The notes below the pieces were generated by a model, which saw only the letters and a program-made list of their open reading frames with translations, was not told where the DNA came from and did not search any database. From assembly GCA_029339195.1 (NCBI GenBank), contig JAPTJF010000183.1:48436-112435 (forward strand): 64,000 nt of DNA, given 5' to 3'. Positions within the stretch are counted from its first letter, which is position 1; the number at the start of each line of letters is the position of its first letter. Of the stretch, positions 43,378 through 55,314 are shown in pieces. The translations under genes and the position numbers were made by a program. Origin of the DNA: Micractinium sp. NFX-FRZ. Taxonomy: Eukaryota; Chlorophyta; Trebouxiophyceae; Chlorellales; Chlorellaceae.

Positions 43378-46300
43378 CTAGGGCTCGAAGCCACCCACGC
43401 TGCTGCTGCTGCCGTCGCTGCCCCGGAAGCGCCTGTGCTGCTTGCGCGCAGCCCTGCCCGTGCCACGGCTGCGCTTGCGCAGCAGGCGGCGCAGGCAGCT
43501 GAGCAGGCAGGACTGGAGCTTGCAGGTTGAGCCTGCGCGGCGGGGGGAGATACCAACGGCAAGATAAGATACAAATGCAAGACAAGGTTGAAGTTGCAGG
43601 ACTTGGGGAGCCTGCGGGGCAAGAGAGGGCAATGGGTTGGTGGCTGGCAAGGTTTGAGTCGCTGTGCGATGGGGCGGGAGGGCCGAAGTTGTGAAAGGTC
43701 CGACGGTGAGGAGGACCCTAGCAGGCCCCCCGGGGGACCCGGCAAGCACGGCCAGACAACGAAGCCTGTTTTGCAAAGCAACACAGGATCCCATTGGGCC
43801 TTCCCGCCTAAGCCTATGCCCATGCTGCAATTGACCTGTCCCCAACCGCATGTGCACCAGCTGTCCGGGGCCACGCGCTGAGATGCCTCTCACCTGCCTT
43901 GCTGCTGCTGCTGCTGCTGCTCCTGCCACTCCTGCTGCTGCAGCCGCTGCTGCCGCTGCTACCAGGGCTGTCCCGCCCCAGCGCCAGCAGCGGCGGCGCC
44001 CGCATGGGCAGCAGGTCGTCCTCGCTTCCTCTCCGGCGTCTGCTGCCTGCCGCTGCAGCGTAGGCAACAGAGAGGGCGGCAGGGAAGAAGTCTTGGGTGG
44101 GGAGGGTGGGCAGAGGCAGAGCAGGGCGGGGTGGTGCGTGATGTGCAGGGCAGGCGGGGCAAGGCAGGGCGCAGGGGAGCAGAGCGATACGAGCTCGAGG
44201 GGCATTGACGGTCCGAGTGGCGACCCTCATATGATGCATTGGAAGGGAGCCGGTGCTGCCGCCACAATCAGTCACGTCGCCTCAATGCTGCACAGGTGCT
44301 TGTACCACTTGCCCTCCCACCTGTTGGCGGTGGCGTGCTGAGCCCTGCCATTACTGCCGCCTGCTCCTGCTGCAGAAGAGCAGCCACCTTGCCACGCCTA
44401 TGCAGCGCCACTGCAAGATCCAGCGGTGTGTGCCCGTCGCAGTTGGTGGCCGCCGCCCTGGCGCCAGCTGCCAGCAGTGCTGCCACGCAGCCAGCATGGT
44501 CGTTCTGTGGGCCAAAAGGAGGGATCGCGAGGCGAGTTGGGTTGCATGGCTGCCAGATGCAGAGGGTTACTCCATCGCCAGAGAGGAGGGTACCGTACCC
44601 CAAAGCCTTGCGGGCAGGCTTGTCATGCTCTCCCCTGCCCGCATGCCCGCCCGCACGCCCGCCCAACTCACCTCTGCGGCGGCGTGCAGCGGCGCCCACC
44701 CCTCGCTGTGCGTCTGCACATCTGGGTTCGGCCCCTGCGCCAGCAGTGCAGCCAGCACCTCGCAGTGCCCGTGCCTGGCGGCCAGGTGCAGGGGGGTCCG
44801 CCCATCCGCCATCTCACAGTCCACGTCTGCACCCGCCACCTGCAGGCACAGCGTGACCACAGCGCAGCGCAGCATTGGCATGGCAACACAGCAGGCACGG
44901 CGCTTGGCAGGGCAAAGCAGCGCTGGGCAGCAATGCCAGGGCAGCAGCAGGATTCGAGGCAGGGCAGCGCTAGCAGCAGGGGGCAGCGCTAGCAGCAGGG
45001 GGCAGCGCTAGCAGCAGGGGGCAGCGCTACAGGGCAGGTTGATCAGATGCAGCATCCAGCAACGCGACGCACCAGCAGAGCGTGGAGGCAGGCCATGTGG
45101 GCGTAAGCAGCCGCCAAGTGGAGCGGGGTCTTCCCAAAGCTGTCGCGAGGGCTGGGCAAGGCTCCAAAGCGTAACAGCAGCGCGAGGCAGTTGGCGTTGT
45201 TGTTTTGAGCCGCAAGGTGCACCGGCGTCCAGCCGTCAGTGCGGGCGCAGCCTGGGCTGCCGCCGGCCGCCAGCAGGGCCGCCAGGCAGTCAGCGTGCCC
45301 TGGAGAGGGGCAGGCAAAGTGGGGTGGAGCGAGGGCTGTCAGAGTTGCACCGGCAGCAGAGCACACAGCGCAGAACAGCTTCCTCCCGCCTGCAGGAGCA
45401 GAACAAGAAAAAGGGGAAAGGGAGTGGGAGGGCCGCCACAGGCAGCAAGCAGGGCATAGGATCATGGCTGTATGCACTGCATGGCATGCCCCACATGCCC
45501 CACATGCCCCACATGCCCCACCCATCAGCGTATCCCAGGCGGGCCTCCGCCGCCAACCCACGACAGCCGCCCGCTCCCGAGACAGCCTGCCATACCCTTA
45601 TGGCCCCCCAAACCCTAAGCGCCGCACCATTTTGGGCAGCCAGGTGCATGGCGGTGGCACCTTCGAGCAGGGTCGCAGCCGGGTCAGCGCCCGCCGCCAG
45701 TAATGCTTGCGCCGCTGCTGTGTGCCCGTTCTTGGCAGCGAGCGCCAGGGGCTGCCACCCGCTCTTGTTGGCCGCCCCTGCCGCCTGAGCGCAGCCGCTG
45801 CCGGCCATGTGGTCCAGCAGCGCCCGTACGCACTCCGCCCTGCCCCCGCTGGCCGCCGTGTGCAGCGGCAGATCGCCCCACATGCTGTCCGCCGCTGCTG
45901 AGCTGGCACCAGCTGCCAGCAGGTGCTCCAAGCAGACCAGGTGCCCCTCCTTTGCCGCCAGGTGCAGAGGCTGCCGCCCCCAGATGTCCCTTGTTGAAGG
46001 AGAAGACCCCATGGCCAGCAGGGCATCCAGATGCTCGACAAGGCCCCACTGGGAGGCACGGTGCAGGGGGGTCAGCCCATCCACGCCCGTTAGTGGGTGC
46101 ACGCCACGGCGCAGGCTTCTCTCCTGTGGGCGGGCAACGTCAGCAGCAGAGGTCAGGCTTGTGGATCTCTTGGGATGCACTGGGGTGTCCCTGCGTTCCC
46201 AGGCTGCGGCAGCAGCCGGTACTGGCAGCACAGGGGCAAGCAATCAAGCAGCAGCCGGCCGACTGTAGGGTCCACTACCAACAGGTCCTGCAGTACGGTA

Positions 46301-46423
46301 GCGCCGCTACCGGAGCGGCACTGTTTGCGGGGCGCTGCGGCTGGCTATGCCACGCACATTGACGGCTTGATTGCACCCAATGGTCTCTATCCGCAGCAGG
46401 CTTGGCGGCGAGGCGGCCGCCAT
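43378..46423 (-). CDS. Ankyrin-repeat protein with basic Cys-containing tail, tandem copy 2
   Basis: Seven exons on the minus strand: 46423-46358, 46123-45628, 45299-45073, 44839-44672, 44504-44321, 44052-43894, 43532-43378. They give 484 residues. Exon order and phases match copy 1, proving tandem duplication. Ankyrin repeats fill about residues 35-320 (GVDGLTPLHRA, WGRQPLHLAAKEGH, WGDLPLHTAA). The C-terminus reads CKLQSCLLSCLRRLLRKR followed by a basic and Ser-rich tail ending GGFEP, so the Cys/basic motif is conserved while the tail diverges. The first exon (MAAASPPSLLRI) is supported by copy 1; an in-frame ATG at 46243 is the alternative start. Likely a scaffold or adaptor; partner and location unknown. 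PP2C lies upstream in divergent orientation. Confidence 0.85.
44963..45029. repeat. 19-bp tandem repeat, about 3.5 copies
   Basis: GCAGCGCTAGCAGCAGGGG repeated head to tail in intron 3 of ankyrin gene 2. Confidence 0.9.
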
Positions 46424-47457
46424 TCGCTTGAGCACGTGTTGGCGGTTCCCGCCTGTGTCGCTTAGTGGCGCTCCCCCACTACTGAAATGATCTTGCGTGA
46501 TATACAGTCGTGTTCAGGCTGGGGGGCATGGACCCGCGGACACTGCTCTGCTGGTCTCTCCTCAGCCGCCAGCCTGGCTGGTTGGCGGCAGGGTTTATGC
46601 CATCAGCTACCAGGGCACCAGCTCGGCTCCTTGCTCTGCTTGCAGCCTCATCACCCATACAAAACTGTTGATCCAGTGCTGTTCTTGCTTGAGAGGGTGC
46701 GTCACGAGCCAGGACTTTTGGCAGACCTTTCCGCACTGCGCTCTGCTCCCCACGGGGTGAACACATGTAATGAGGGCTGACCTGCTGGTGCCACCGCCTG
46801 CAGTTCACCGCATCAGCCTGCAATCTCTCTACTTGTTATCAAGCTCAGCCATGGGGCATGCCAACCATCCAGCGGGAGGTGCCTGAGAGCGATTGGCGGG
46901 CAAACAGCCGTGTCGGGCAAGGACCGGCAGTGCAGTGGCAAGGCCACAGAGTCTGCGCTGTCTGGGTGCTGAACCCGCTAGGCTGCATGATTGCTGCGTT
47001 TCAGACACGGCGCCGTCGTGAGCTGCATGGAAATTTGACTAAGCAGACTGACCGAGGAGCTTTGAAGTCCATGAGCGCTTGCTTAGCGCCTGGCTGCCGT
47101 TCCATGCGTTGCTACTCCACCACGCGTTGCTACCACTGGCACTGCGGCAGCTGCTGCTGCAAACACTGATGCTTGAAGAAATCACGTGAAGCATCAAACA
47201 AGCCAGTAAAGTGGTGTGCAAATGAACAGGCGAGTTCATTAGCTGCAGCACTCTCGCAGACTGCTGCCTAGCACTGCGGCGTTGGCGGCAGCATGCAAAT
47301 CATAACCCGGCAGGGCCTGGTAAGCTTCGGGGGCCTCCTTGCACCCCATTCCGCAGTTTGACTGCTTTGTCACCGTGCAGCACCTTTGGGATTCTGTGTT
47401 GCCTCCACGCCATCTTCCGGAACCCAGCCCTTTTGTCGGCGGACGCACAGAGCCGCC
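46424..47457. promoter_or_regulatory. Divergent region, ankyrin gene 2 (-) / PP2C (+)
   Basis: 1.03 kb without a supported exon. It includes the CCATCAGCTACCAGGG block at 46600-46615 shared with ankyrin gene 1. Presumed promoters of both genes. Confidence 0.5.
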
Positions 47458-49925
47458 ATGCAGCGCATTGCGGCCTGCAATGTCGCCCGCGGCTTTGGGG
47501 CCAACCTAACGGCGCCCCGGGTCGCCCACAGGCAAGAATGTAAAGGATCTTATATAACGCGGGGATTACTGCTTTGGTGCGGTCCCTGCGTTGCTCACTA
47601 CCATGACTTTGCGTTTCTTTGGTGCAGGACTCGCGCCACGCGATTCGCGGCTTGCTGCGCGCCTCGCCGCTCACCGGCGGCAGCGGCGCCCCGACCCGCC
47701 ACGGCCCGCTTTCCTGGTGCCTGGCAGCGCGCCTTGCGCACCAGCCGCCTGCATGCAGCAGCCGTGCTTGAATTCAGACGCTCTGCAGGTGATGCAGGCT
47801 CAGCATCCTCAGCGCCCCGAATCCCCAGCTATCCTGACGCCCTGGCAGCCTCCCTCTCGCGCACCACCCTCAGCTGGGCGCAGCTGCTGCCAGAGCTCAG
47901 CACAGCAGGCGCAGCACCTGCAGCCGACGGTGACATGGCGCGCCTGCTGGAGCAGCAGCGCTGCACCCTGGAGGTTGCGGCGACGCTGCAGCTGTGGGAG
48001 GGCAGCGCCCTGGCAGACGGCGGCGACGGCGCCGTGCCCGCCAGCGACGCCACGTTTGTCTCGGAAACGCTCGAGGAGTGGACGGCTGTGGCGCACCAGC
48101 GCCCCGACGGCTTTGACCGAGAGGCGCGGCTGGCGCTGCCCGGCGTGGCAGGTGAGGGGGCGCAAAGCTGGGCTGCGCAGGCTTTTTTTGCCTGCAGCAA
48201 GCTGCACCCGTCTGCCCTGCCAGTGCCGCTGCTGCAGCCTCTGCCCCTGCCCCTGCCTGGCCTGCCCTGCCAGCGCCGCCCCTGCTGCCTGCCCCTGCCC
48301 CTGCCGCTGCCTGCCTCCGCTGCCCCTGCTGCCTGCCTCCGCTGCCCCTGCCGCTGTCTGCCAGCATCGAGCATTCGCTCACCACTCCTCTCCCCTCTGC
48401 CTCCTCTGCCGTTGGCGTTCACAGACGTGGCGGTGGTGACGCGCGGTGGGCGCACCAGGGGCTTCTGGAAGGGTGTGAACCAGGATGCCTTTGTGCTGTC
48501 CGCTCCCTCCCACGACACCCTGCTGCTGGGCGTGTGCGACGGGCACGGGCGGCGCGGCGAGAACGCGAGCCAGGCTGCCGCTGCCGGCCTGGCAGCCGCC
48601 GTGCCCGAGCAGCTGGCGCAGGCTGCCGGCAGCCGCGGCAGCCGCGGCAGCAGCGATGCCGTGCAGCGTTCGCTGGTGGCTGCTTTCCAGGCTGTAGCGG
48701 GCGGCATGCAGCAAGACCCCGCCTACGGGGAGTGCGGCACAGCAGTGGCGGCCTGCCTGGTGCAGCCCGGCAGCATCAGCGTGGCGTGGGCGGGCGACTG
48801 CCGCGCCGTGCTGGGCCTCAGCGTGGGCACGCCTGCTGGCCCACGCTGCCTGGTGCACTCCCTCTCCCAAGACCACAAGCCCGAGAGCCCTCTAGAGCAT
48901 CAGCGCATTGCCGCCACCAGCCGGGGGAAGGTGATCCAGACGGGGCCGGACCGGCCGCACCGCATCGCCGCCCGCGACCGCTCCACGCCCAACACCCTCT
49001 CCCTCAGCCGCGGCTTTGGCGACACATGTGAGGGGGGAACGGGAGGGGAGGGCATGCCTGTGCTGTGCCGGCAGCAGGGCGCGGTGCCGGGATCGGTCGT
49101 GCGGTCAAGGGAGGCTTGCCTGTGTACAGCGGCTGCAGACCTTGGCAATCCCTGCCCAGGCATTGGCAACCTACAACCGAGCCCCCCGCCGCTTCCCTGT
49201 CCCCACCCTTGCCTGCCTGCAGGGGCGGTGCCGCTGGGGCTAACCGCCGAGCCCGACGCCGTCACCCTCCTGCTGCCGCCGCCCGCGCCCTGGGCCCTTG
49301 GCAGCGGCGCTGCCGCCAGCCGCGCCACCCCCGCCAGCCGCGCCGGCCCCCTTGAGTCGGTCTTCAGCAGCACCGACGATTTGGATAGCAGCAGCGCCTA
49401 CTCCAGCGCAGCAGCAGCAGCAGGGACGGCAGCAGCAGCAGCGGGCCCTGCGCACCATGTGCTGGTGCTGGGCTGCGATGGGCTGTGGGACCAAGTGAGC
49501 AATGCAGAGGCGGTGGCCGTTGCCATGAGGTGAGGCGCGTGGCTGGCAAGGGGTTGACGGGTTGAGGCAGCTGTTGGATGGCCGGGTGGGGGCACTGCTG
49601 CTGTGCCTGCCTGGTGCCCCGCCTGCCTGTCCTCTGCTTGCACCCCTTCCCTACCCGCCCGCTTGCTCGTCTTGCGCCCCCTTCCCTCCCTTCCCTCTCC
49701 CCACCCCCGACGTCGCGCCTTTGCCCCGGGCCCTTCCCTCCCCCCTGTCTCTGTCTCTTACACAGTCCGGCCCCCTCCGCCTGCCCCCTCTCCCTCTGCA
49801 GCTGTACGTCCGCGGAGGAGGCCGCCCACTCGCTGGTGGCAACTGCCCGCCGCAGGTGGGCGGCAGCCTACCGTGGGCAGGAGATGGATGACATCACCGC
49901 TGCCGTGGCCTTCCTGCCCTGCTGA
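47458..49925 (+). CDS. PP2C-type protein serine/threonine phosphatase, possibly plastid-targeted
   Basis: Five exons: 47458-47531, 47628-48151, 48425-49027, 49223-49529, 49802-49925, giving 543 residues. The PP2C (PPM) motifs appear in order: NQDAF, GVCDGHG (metal-binding Asp), GECGTAVAACLV, AWAGDCRAV, LSQDHKP, LSRGFGDT, GCDGLWD and DDITAAV. The metal-coordinating Asp residues are all present, so activity is expected. The first ~70 residues are Arg/Ala-rich and look like an organelle transit peptide; residues ~75-190 are unassigned. A Ser/Ala-rich insert lies between the EPD and GCDGLWD motifs. Intron 1 would use a GC donor (AG|GCAAGA) and its 96 bases are in frame without a stop, so retention cannot be excluded. 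A TATATAA box at 47551 inside this intron could mark an alternative start. Confidence 0.88.
47551..47557 (+). promoter_or_regulatory. TATATAA box inside putative PP2C intron 1
   Basis: A strong TATA-like sequence lies between the first and second putative exons. It could drive a shorter transcript beginning just before exon 2, but no in-frame ATG follows until well inside the coding region. Confidence 0.3.
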
Positions 49926-50764
49926 TCTGCCAGCCAGGCACGCTCTGGTTGCCGGCGCCAGGTCAGCGTACGACAGACTTCCCCCAAGCCACCCACCCGC
50001 AGTCGCACACGCCGCAGCGCGTTGGTGTGAACAAAGCGGGCCTTGCATCTGATGCCCTTCTCCCTAGCCCAAGGCCCCGGTTTTCAAGCCCCTGGACCTT
50101 CTGACAGCAAAAATGTAGCCTTCTTCTGTTTCCCCGTTTCCGCACTGAGTTTTGGCCCGTTCTGGCACATGCCGGGGAGCCCTGAATAAGCCCTTTGGAA
50201 TGTACATGTCACGGTTGCAGCCCTGTTTGTTGTATAATTTCTTTCGATTGTACGCCCGCCTGTTTGATGCTGTTGCCCCAGTTCCTTACTTCCAAGTCGA
50301 TCCATTAAAGGTAGCAACATCATTCCTCTCTCCAGGCTGTACAACCTAATCCTCTTGCACCTTGCATGTTGCTGCTCTGCATCTCCCTCCCCGGCTAGCA
50401 TCATTCTGCCAGTCACTCTGCACTTCACAAGTTACTGTGCTCCTCCTATTAGCTGGCATTTCATACTTTGTAAGCCATCCAATTGGACAGCAAAACATGG
50501 TGTAAGGGAAATGAAGGAATGTGGACGTGGGCGCAGCACCAGGGTTCACCAGCAGATCAGGAGCGTGGGGAAGCAAGACCTGGGGCAGAAGAGCGCGCTA
50601 AATAAATAGCAAGCGGGGAGCATTAGTTGAAACGATTCATCAACTGCAAGTGATTTGGGTGCTGCATGCTGTGCTGTGCTGGCTTCCACATGCCCTGTAC
50701 CGACCCAACCCAACGTCTGTTGTGCTGCGCTGCCTTTGCTGATTCTCCAAGGGCGTCGGAAATC
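49926..50764. other. Intergenic: PP2C 3' flank and promoter of the ankyrin gene at 50765
   Basis: No supported exon. TGTAA at 50469-50473, about 540 nt after the PP2C stop. The stretch 50150-50500 is AT-richer than its surroundings. Confidence 0.5.
50469..50473 (+). terminator. Putative poly(A) signal TGTAA (PP2C)
   Basis: TGTAA in an AT-richer 3' flank about 540 nt after the PP2C stop. Confidence 0.4.
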
Positions 50765-51961
50765 ATGCTGACTGCGACTCTGGCCCGCGTGTTCTCTGGC
50801 ACGGCAGTTGCCGCATCGGCTGCACCCTTTGCTCGACCCAGCGCCCTGCGCTGCGCCCTGCACCCTCGCCCGCACAACTGTGCTCGACCCGGCCCTTCCA
50901 AGGCAAGTGCCAAGACCCAAGGGGGCAGGGGAGGCGGGCAGGCACCGCTGCCGCACAACCCGCCACCGCCGTCTCTCCTTCCTGGCGCCTCCATCCCGGC
51001 CATACTTGCTGCCCCGCATTGCAGTCGTCGCCAACTGCCTGCCCCTCAACCGCCTCCCGCTCCTTCACCCCCTCCTTTTGTGCAGGGACGCGTCCTGGCC
51101 TTCAAGGCCGAGCCCTCGCCCACCCAGCAGCAGCAGCAGGGCGCCAACCAGCCCTTCCCCCTGCACTCCGCCTGCCGCACCTCGGCCAGCGCCGCCGCCG
51201 CCAAGGAGGCGATCAAGCCGCTGCTGGCAGCAGGGCACAGCGCCAGCCAGCCGGATGAGGCCTTTGGCATGTACCCCCTGCACCACGCAGCCCTAAACCC
51301 CAACCCAGAGGCCGCTGTGGCGGCCATCCAGCTGTTGGTGGCGGCGGGCGCTGACGTGGCGGCCACCGATGACGTGGCGGGGCGCTGCCCCCTCCACATG
51401 GCCGCCATGACCAACGCCGCCAGCGTGGCCGAGCTGCTGCGCTCGGGGGCGGACCCGCACGCGCGCGACAGCGAGGGGCTCACCGCACTGCACATCGCCG
51501 CCCAAGTGGCGCGCAGCGGCGAGGAGGCCCAGGCCATGCTCTCCGCCCTGCTCCAGGCGGGCGCCGACGAGAGCGCAGCCTCATCTGCAGGCACTCAGCC
51601 CATCCACACGGCCGCCCTGAATGAGGACGCCGACGCCGCCCAGACCGCCATCAAGCTGCTGCTCGAGGCGGGCGCCCGCCCCGACGCCAAGGGGCCCGCC
51701 GGCTGGCGTCCGCTGCACTTTGCGGCCACCAACCCGGGCGCCCAGGGCGCCGCCGCCGCCGTGCGCGCGCTGGTGGGCGCCGGCGCCAACCCGGATGAGC
51801 CGGACGCCGACGGCATGTGCCCCCTGCAGCACGCCTTCATCTCCGGCGGGGAGGGGCCCACCTTTGCCGGGCCCTTTGCCGCCACAGAGGCGCTTCTGGA
51901 GGCGGGGGCGCACTACCGCCTGTACAAGGCGGAAAGCGCTGAGTGGGTGCCCTGGGCCTGA
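50765..51961 (+). CDS. Organelle-targeted ankyrin-repeat protein
   Basis: Two exons: 50765-50902 and 51086-51961, giving 337 residues. The N-terminus (MLTATLARVFSGTAVAASAA...) is rich in Ala, Arg and Ser with no acidic residues for about 45 positions, typical of a chloroplast or mitochondrial presequence. Residues ~100-325 contain about six ankyrin-type repeats of an unusually long form (CPLHMAAMTN, GLTALHIAAQ, QPIHTAALNE, WRPLHFAATN, CPLQHAF), alternating with AAxxAIxLLLEAGA helices. The intron would be GC-AG (AAG|GCAAGT ... TGTGCAG|GGA). It is 183 bases, in frame and stop-free, so the unspliced Pro-rich version remains possible. Not closely similar to the tandem ankyrin pair upstream. Function unknown. 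Confidence 0.85.
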   Translation: MLTATLARVFSGTAVAASAAPFARPSALRCALHPRPHNCARPGPSKASAKTQGGRGGGQAPLPHNPPPPSLLPGASIPAILAAPHCSRRQLPAPQPPPAPSPPPFVQGRVLAFKAEPSPTQQQQQGANQPFPLHSACRTSASAAAAKEAIKPLLAAGHSASQPDEAFGMYPLHHAALNPNPEAAVAAIQLLVAAGADVAATDDVAGRCPLHMAAMTNAASVAELLRSGADPHARDSEGLTALHIAAQVARSGEEAQAMLSALLQAGADESAASSAGTQPIHTAALNEDADAAQTAIKLLLEAGARPDAKGPAGWRPLHFAATNPGAQGAAAAVRALVGAGANPDEPDADGMCPLQHAFISGGEGPTFAGPFAATEALLEAGAHYRLYKAESAEWVPWA

Positions 51962-52876
51962 GTCGTCGCCGGCTGGGAGGGGTCAGCACGCCCTGCAAGG
52001 GCGCCTGCATGGCACCAGACCTCTTGTCGTGTGTCTGCTGCTAGTTTTGAGCCTGCGTGCCGATGGCTGGGGGGCACAGGCCTCGGCTCTGACTTCTGTG
52101 TGCGCCAGCAGCAGTTGAAGCTTCCTGGCTCCCCTGCTTTCGAGGAAGAGAACAACCCTGCATGCACTTGGGGGCGCTGGAAAACACTCCACTCACATTT
52201 GCGCCTTTGCCTTCTTTCCGCCCGTCTTGCCCGTTGCCGGCCCTACCTGACTCCGCGGCCCGCAGTGCCACTGCTTGTTTGCAGCCATGTACAGCTCACT
52301 GGCACGTTTTCCTCTGCCCCCATCGATTTTGACTGCCTGCCGCTTTCATTCCGTCCCCGCACCTCCCTCCCGCTCTGTTGCGGTCGGCAGCACCTGTTGA
52401 CACGCTGCCACACACAGCGGTGCAAGACTTAGATGCTCCTCCATTTCCGCTTTGTTGTTCGTAAAGTCTCCTGTACATATCTGTGAGCCAATTTATGGTG
52501 CGGAACATGCGGTCATGAATAGCAGGCAGGGGAAATGAGGAGCATTCTGCTGCAGTCATGCTCTGCCTCCGCTGCCATCAACACCAAATGGCTGGGCAGC
52601 AAGCCCCCCGTCGTTCTGGGTGCTTCCCTCCTCTGGCTCCTTGTTCCTGCACAGTGTCACAATGATTATGTGTTTGAATTGGAGTATGCTGCACTTGTCA
52701 CCTCAATGCCAGGTGGCCACAGGGGCAATGGTGGCAGCGTGGGCGGGGCGATGCGGGCGGGCGGGTTGGTTGCTGCCCTGGAGATTTTCCGCAGATCCTC
52801 TCAGTGTCGCCCTCGCCCATTCCTCTTCTGTCAAACCAACCCAGTCATCGGCTGCGCCACCGTGAACGCGCCAGCC
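51962..52876. promoter_or_regulatory. Intergenic: promoter of secreted Cys-rich gene 1
   Basis: 0.9 kb without a supported exon. The last ~150 bp resemble the region upstream of the tandem paralogue, sharing a CAGATCCTCTC block (near 52793 and 55200). No TGTAA for the preceding gene was seen. Confidence 0.45.
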
Positions 52877-54760
52877 ATGGCATGGCCGGCCTCGCAAGTC
52901 TCGCTGCTGCTGCTGCTGCTGGCCCCATGCCTGCTCGCCTCCCTCGGCCTGTCAGCGGCCCAGGCGCCCGCCGCCTTCACGGACGGCGGCAGCGAGGATG
53001 GAGGCTGCCCGGGCGACGAGGTATACGAGCACGGCTGCCAAATAGATTTCGAGCCTGCCGACGGCGGCGGCCCCTGCGACCGTGGCGCAGCATCTGGGGT
53101 CACCTGCACGCCAGAGTGTGCTGAATACCTGAAGACCATACCAGAGGTCGAGTTTGCTGTCTTTGGGCGGATGCATTCATTGTGAGTTTACAGGGCTGCT
53201 GCTATGACGCACCTCTGCCTGCCGCCTGCCCGCCGCTCCCACCCCGCCGCCGTGCACATCTCCTGCCCGCCCCGCCCAACGCTTCCCTGCCCATCTCGCC
53301 CTTCCCGCCGGCCCAGCGCTCACCTGACCACTGACTTCAAATTGCTGCAAACTCTGCTGTCTTTGCTTCACCGTCTTCGACCCACACAGAGCAGCACACC
53401 GCACACCTCTGCACGCCGCCGCTCATGCCCATCGGTTAACACCCACAAGAGTCTGCTGCACTCTTCTCTGCTGCCCTGCAGCTACCTCCTGCGGACGGCG
53501 TGCAAGTCGCAGGCCGGCACTTCCCCTCCCTCGCGACCAGAGCCAGCCTTCAGGAAGGCAGGAGGTGAGCCCAGGCAGATGGTGGCACCGACAGCTGGGG
53601 GAGCCCTTTATGCGTCCGGGTGCTTTGGGGGTGGGCCACAGCTGATGTGTTAAAATAAAATAAGAATAAATAACCTATGAAGGCAAGTGAGTGGCCGCGG
53701 AATGGCTCGGCAGCTGGGAGGCGGGGCCTGCAGGGTCAATGGTACCGCTTGTGCCAGGTTACAGGCGGCTGTGGGGCAGTACGTGCACGTGTAGCGGGCA
53801 GCACGCTTCACTGGGCGTGCTGAATGGGGCTCATACCCCTCCTCCGTCTCCTCGTGAAACACTGCCCTTGTTCATGGCTGCAGCCTGCCCGGGAGGCACG
53901 ATTGTGAGCCTCTGCCAGATCACCTTCATCCCCAAAGGCGAGCGCGATCAGGACCTCCGGCCCTGCCCCCCAGGCTTGGCAACCAACGTGGGCTGCCCGC
54001 CAGCATGCTCAGGTGCGCCTAGCCACCCACCTGCCTGCTGCGGCGCTGCTCGCACCTGCTGCCCTGTCCCGGGCAGGGCCAGTAATGTGCAAGGCAGGCG
54101 ATGTTTCGGTTGCAGCGCAGCGGTGTGCTCAAGCTTCCTGCTGCCTTTGGTGCATGTAGCCAGCAGCCAGCTGGCGCCAGCCTGCCCAAGGTGTTCATCG
54201 TCTGTTTGCTTCTTTCGCCCCGACTGAGCCGTTCCTTTAATGTCCTTCCCAACAGTGCACTGTGCTGGCTGCGCTGGCTGCGCTACACTGCATGCCTGCT
54301 CAAGTAGCGCCCCAGCTGTCTATGTTCTGTGGTGCAGTGTATGTGCTGTCCCTCCCAGAGTCCGCCTTCAGCCTTGGAGGAGAGCTCGCTTATTAGTGAG
54401 TGCATCGCCAGGGGGAGGTGGGGGTGGGCAGCTGATGTACAGCAGGCAGTACAGCCTTTGTAGCCAGCGAGTAACTGCCAGCCACTCGCTTCCTAGAGCG
54501 CAGGCGCCTTACTAATCAGCATGCCCTCACATTCCTCCCCCACTGGCGCAGGACCCGTCCACCGGCTAGTCTCGCCTGCCCGCCTGCCTGGCTCTCTGCT
54601 TGCCTGTGACTCGGGATGTTGCATGGACCTGCTGCACGCACCCAACTCTCTCTCTGCTTTTCACCTGCCTGCCCCTCCCCTTCTCTACCCCACACTGTTG
54701 GTGTTCCCTTGCAGCTATCCAATTTATAAGACGTGCGAGGGGGCGTCGATGGGTCGCTGA
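52877..54760 (+). CDS. Secreted Cys-rich protein, tandem copy 1
   Basis: Five exons: 52877-53181, 53482-53564, 53884-54012, 54338-54395, 54715-54760, giving 206 residues. Residues 1-29 form a signal peptide (MAWPASQVSLLLLLLAPCLL). The mature protein has about 13 Cys in two clusters: GGCPGDEVYEHGCQIDFEPA...CDR...CTPEC, then ACPGG...CQITFIP...CPPG...GCPPAC. The C-terminus YYPIYKTCEGASMGR is nearly identical in the paralogue. The paired Cys pattern suggests a disulfide-rich extracellular domain of unknown family. Exon 1 appears to end in a stop if unspliced, but a perfect TT|GTGAGT donor precedes it in both copies. Exon lengths 2-5 (83, 129, 58, 46) are identical in the paralogue, which confirms the model. 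Confidence 0.85.
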
Positions 54761-55314
54761 GTTGGGCAGCGGCAGGCACACCAGCCCACGACGCCACCAG
54801 GCTGCGCCGGCCCTGCAAGTGCCTCCTCGTCTTCCTGTGGGCCCCCAACCAAGTTCCACTTGCATCATGTTCCACCTCTTTTGACCTGTTCTCCACGTGC
54901 CGCTGCCTTGCCTTGTGTATCCACTGAAGCAAAACGCTGCATAGTGACAGAACAGCGCCGCCACTGGACTCCAGGCCACACAATGCGTCGACATCCCCGT
55001 CAGCGGCGTGCAGAAAGCCACCCTTCATGCTAATTGAATGCCTCTACCTGACTCCGTGCTCCTTAATAACTACGTGTCCCGGTGCTTAGAAATTGTCACG
55101 AGAAGGTTGGGCTGTTGCGGGTGGCTTGGGGCTCCTCAGGGCCAGGTGGCTACGGCGGGGTTGCAAGTGGGCGCGCGAGCGGGTTGGAGAAGATTTGCCA
55201 CAGATCCTCTCTGTTGCGCCTCCACCCATCCACCTCCTAATCATGGCCATCGCTTGCATGCCTCCCTACCCTTCACACACGTGCTTGCATCGTTAAACTC
55301 GTGATCGACAAGCC
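54761..55314. promoter_or_regulatory. Intergenic between the tandem secreted-protein genes
   Basis: 554 bp with no supported exon. The distal part resembles the promoter of copy 1 (shared CAGATCCTCT and adjacent C-rich sequence). Confidence 0.5.

Noticed and set aside
53164..53184. Stop codon ending a short form of secreted Cys-rich copy 1 (and at 55614 in copy 2)
   Set aside because: The stop overlaps a perfect GTGAGT donor in both copies and the downstream exons are conserved in length and sequence.
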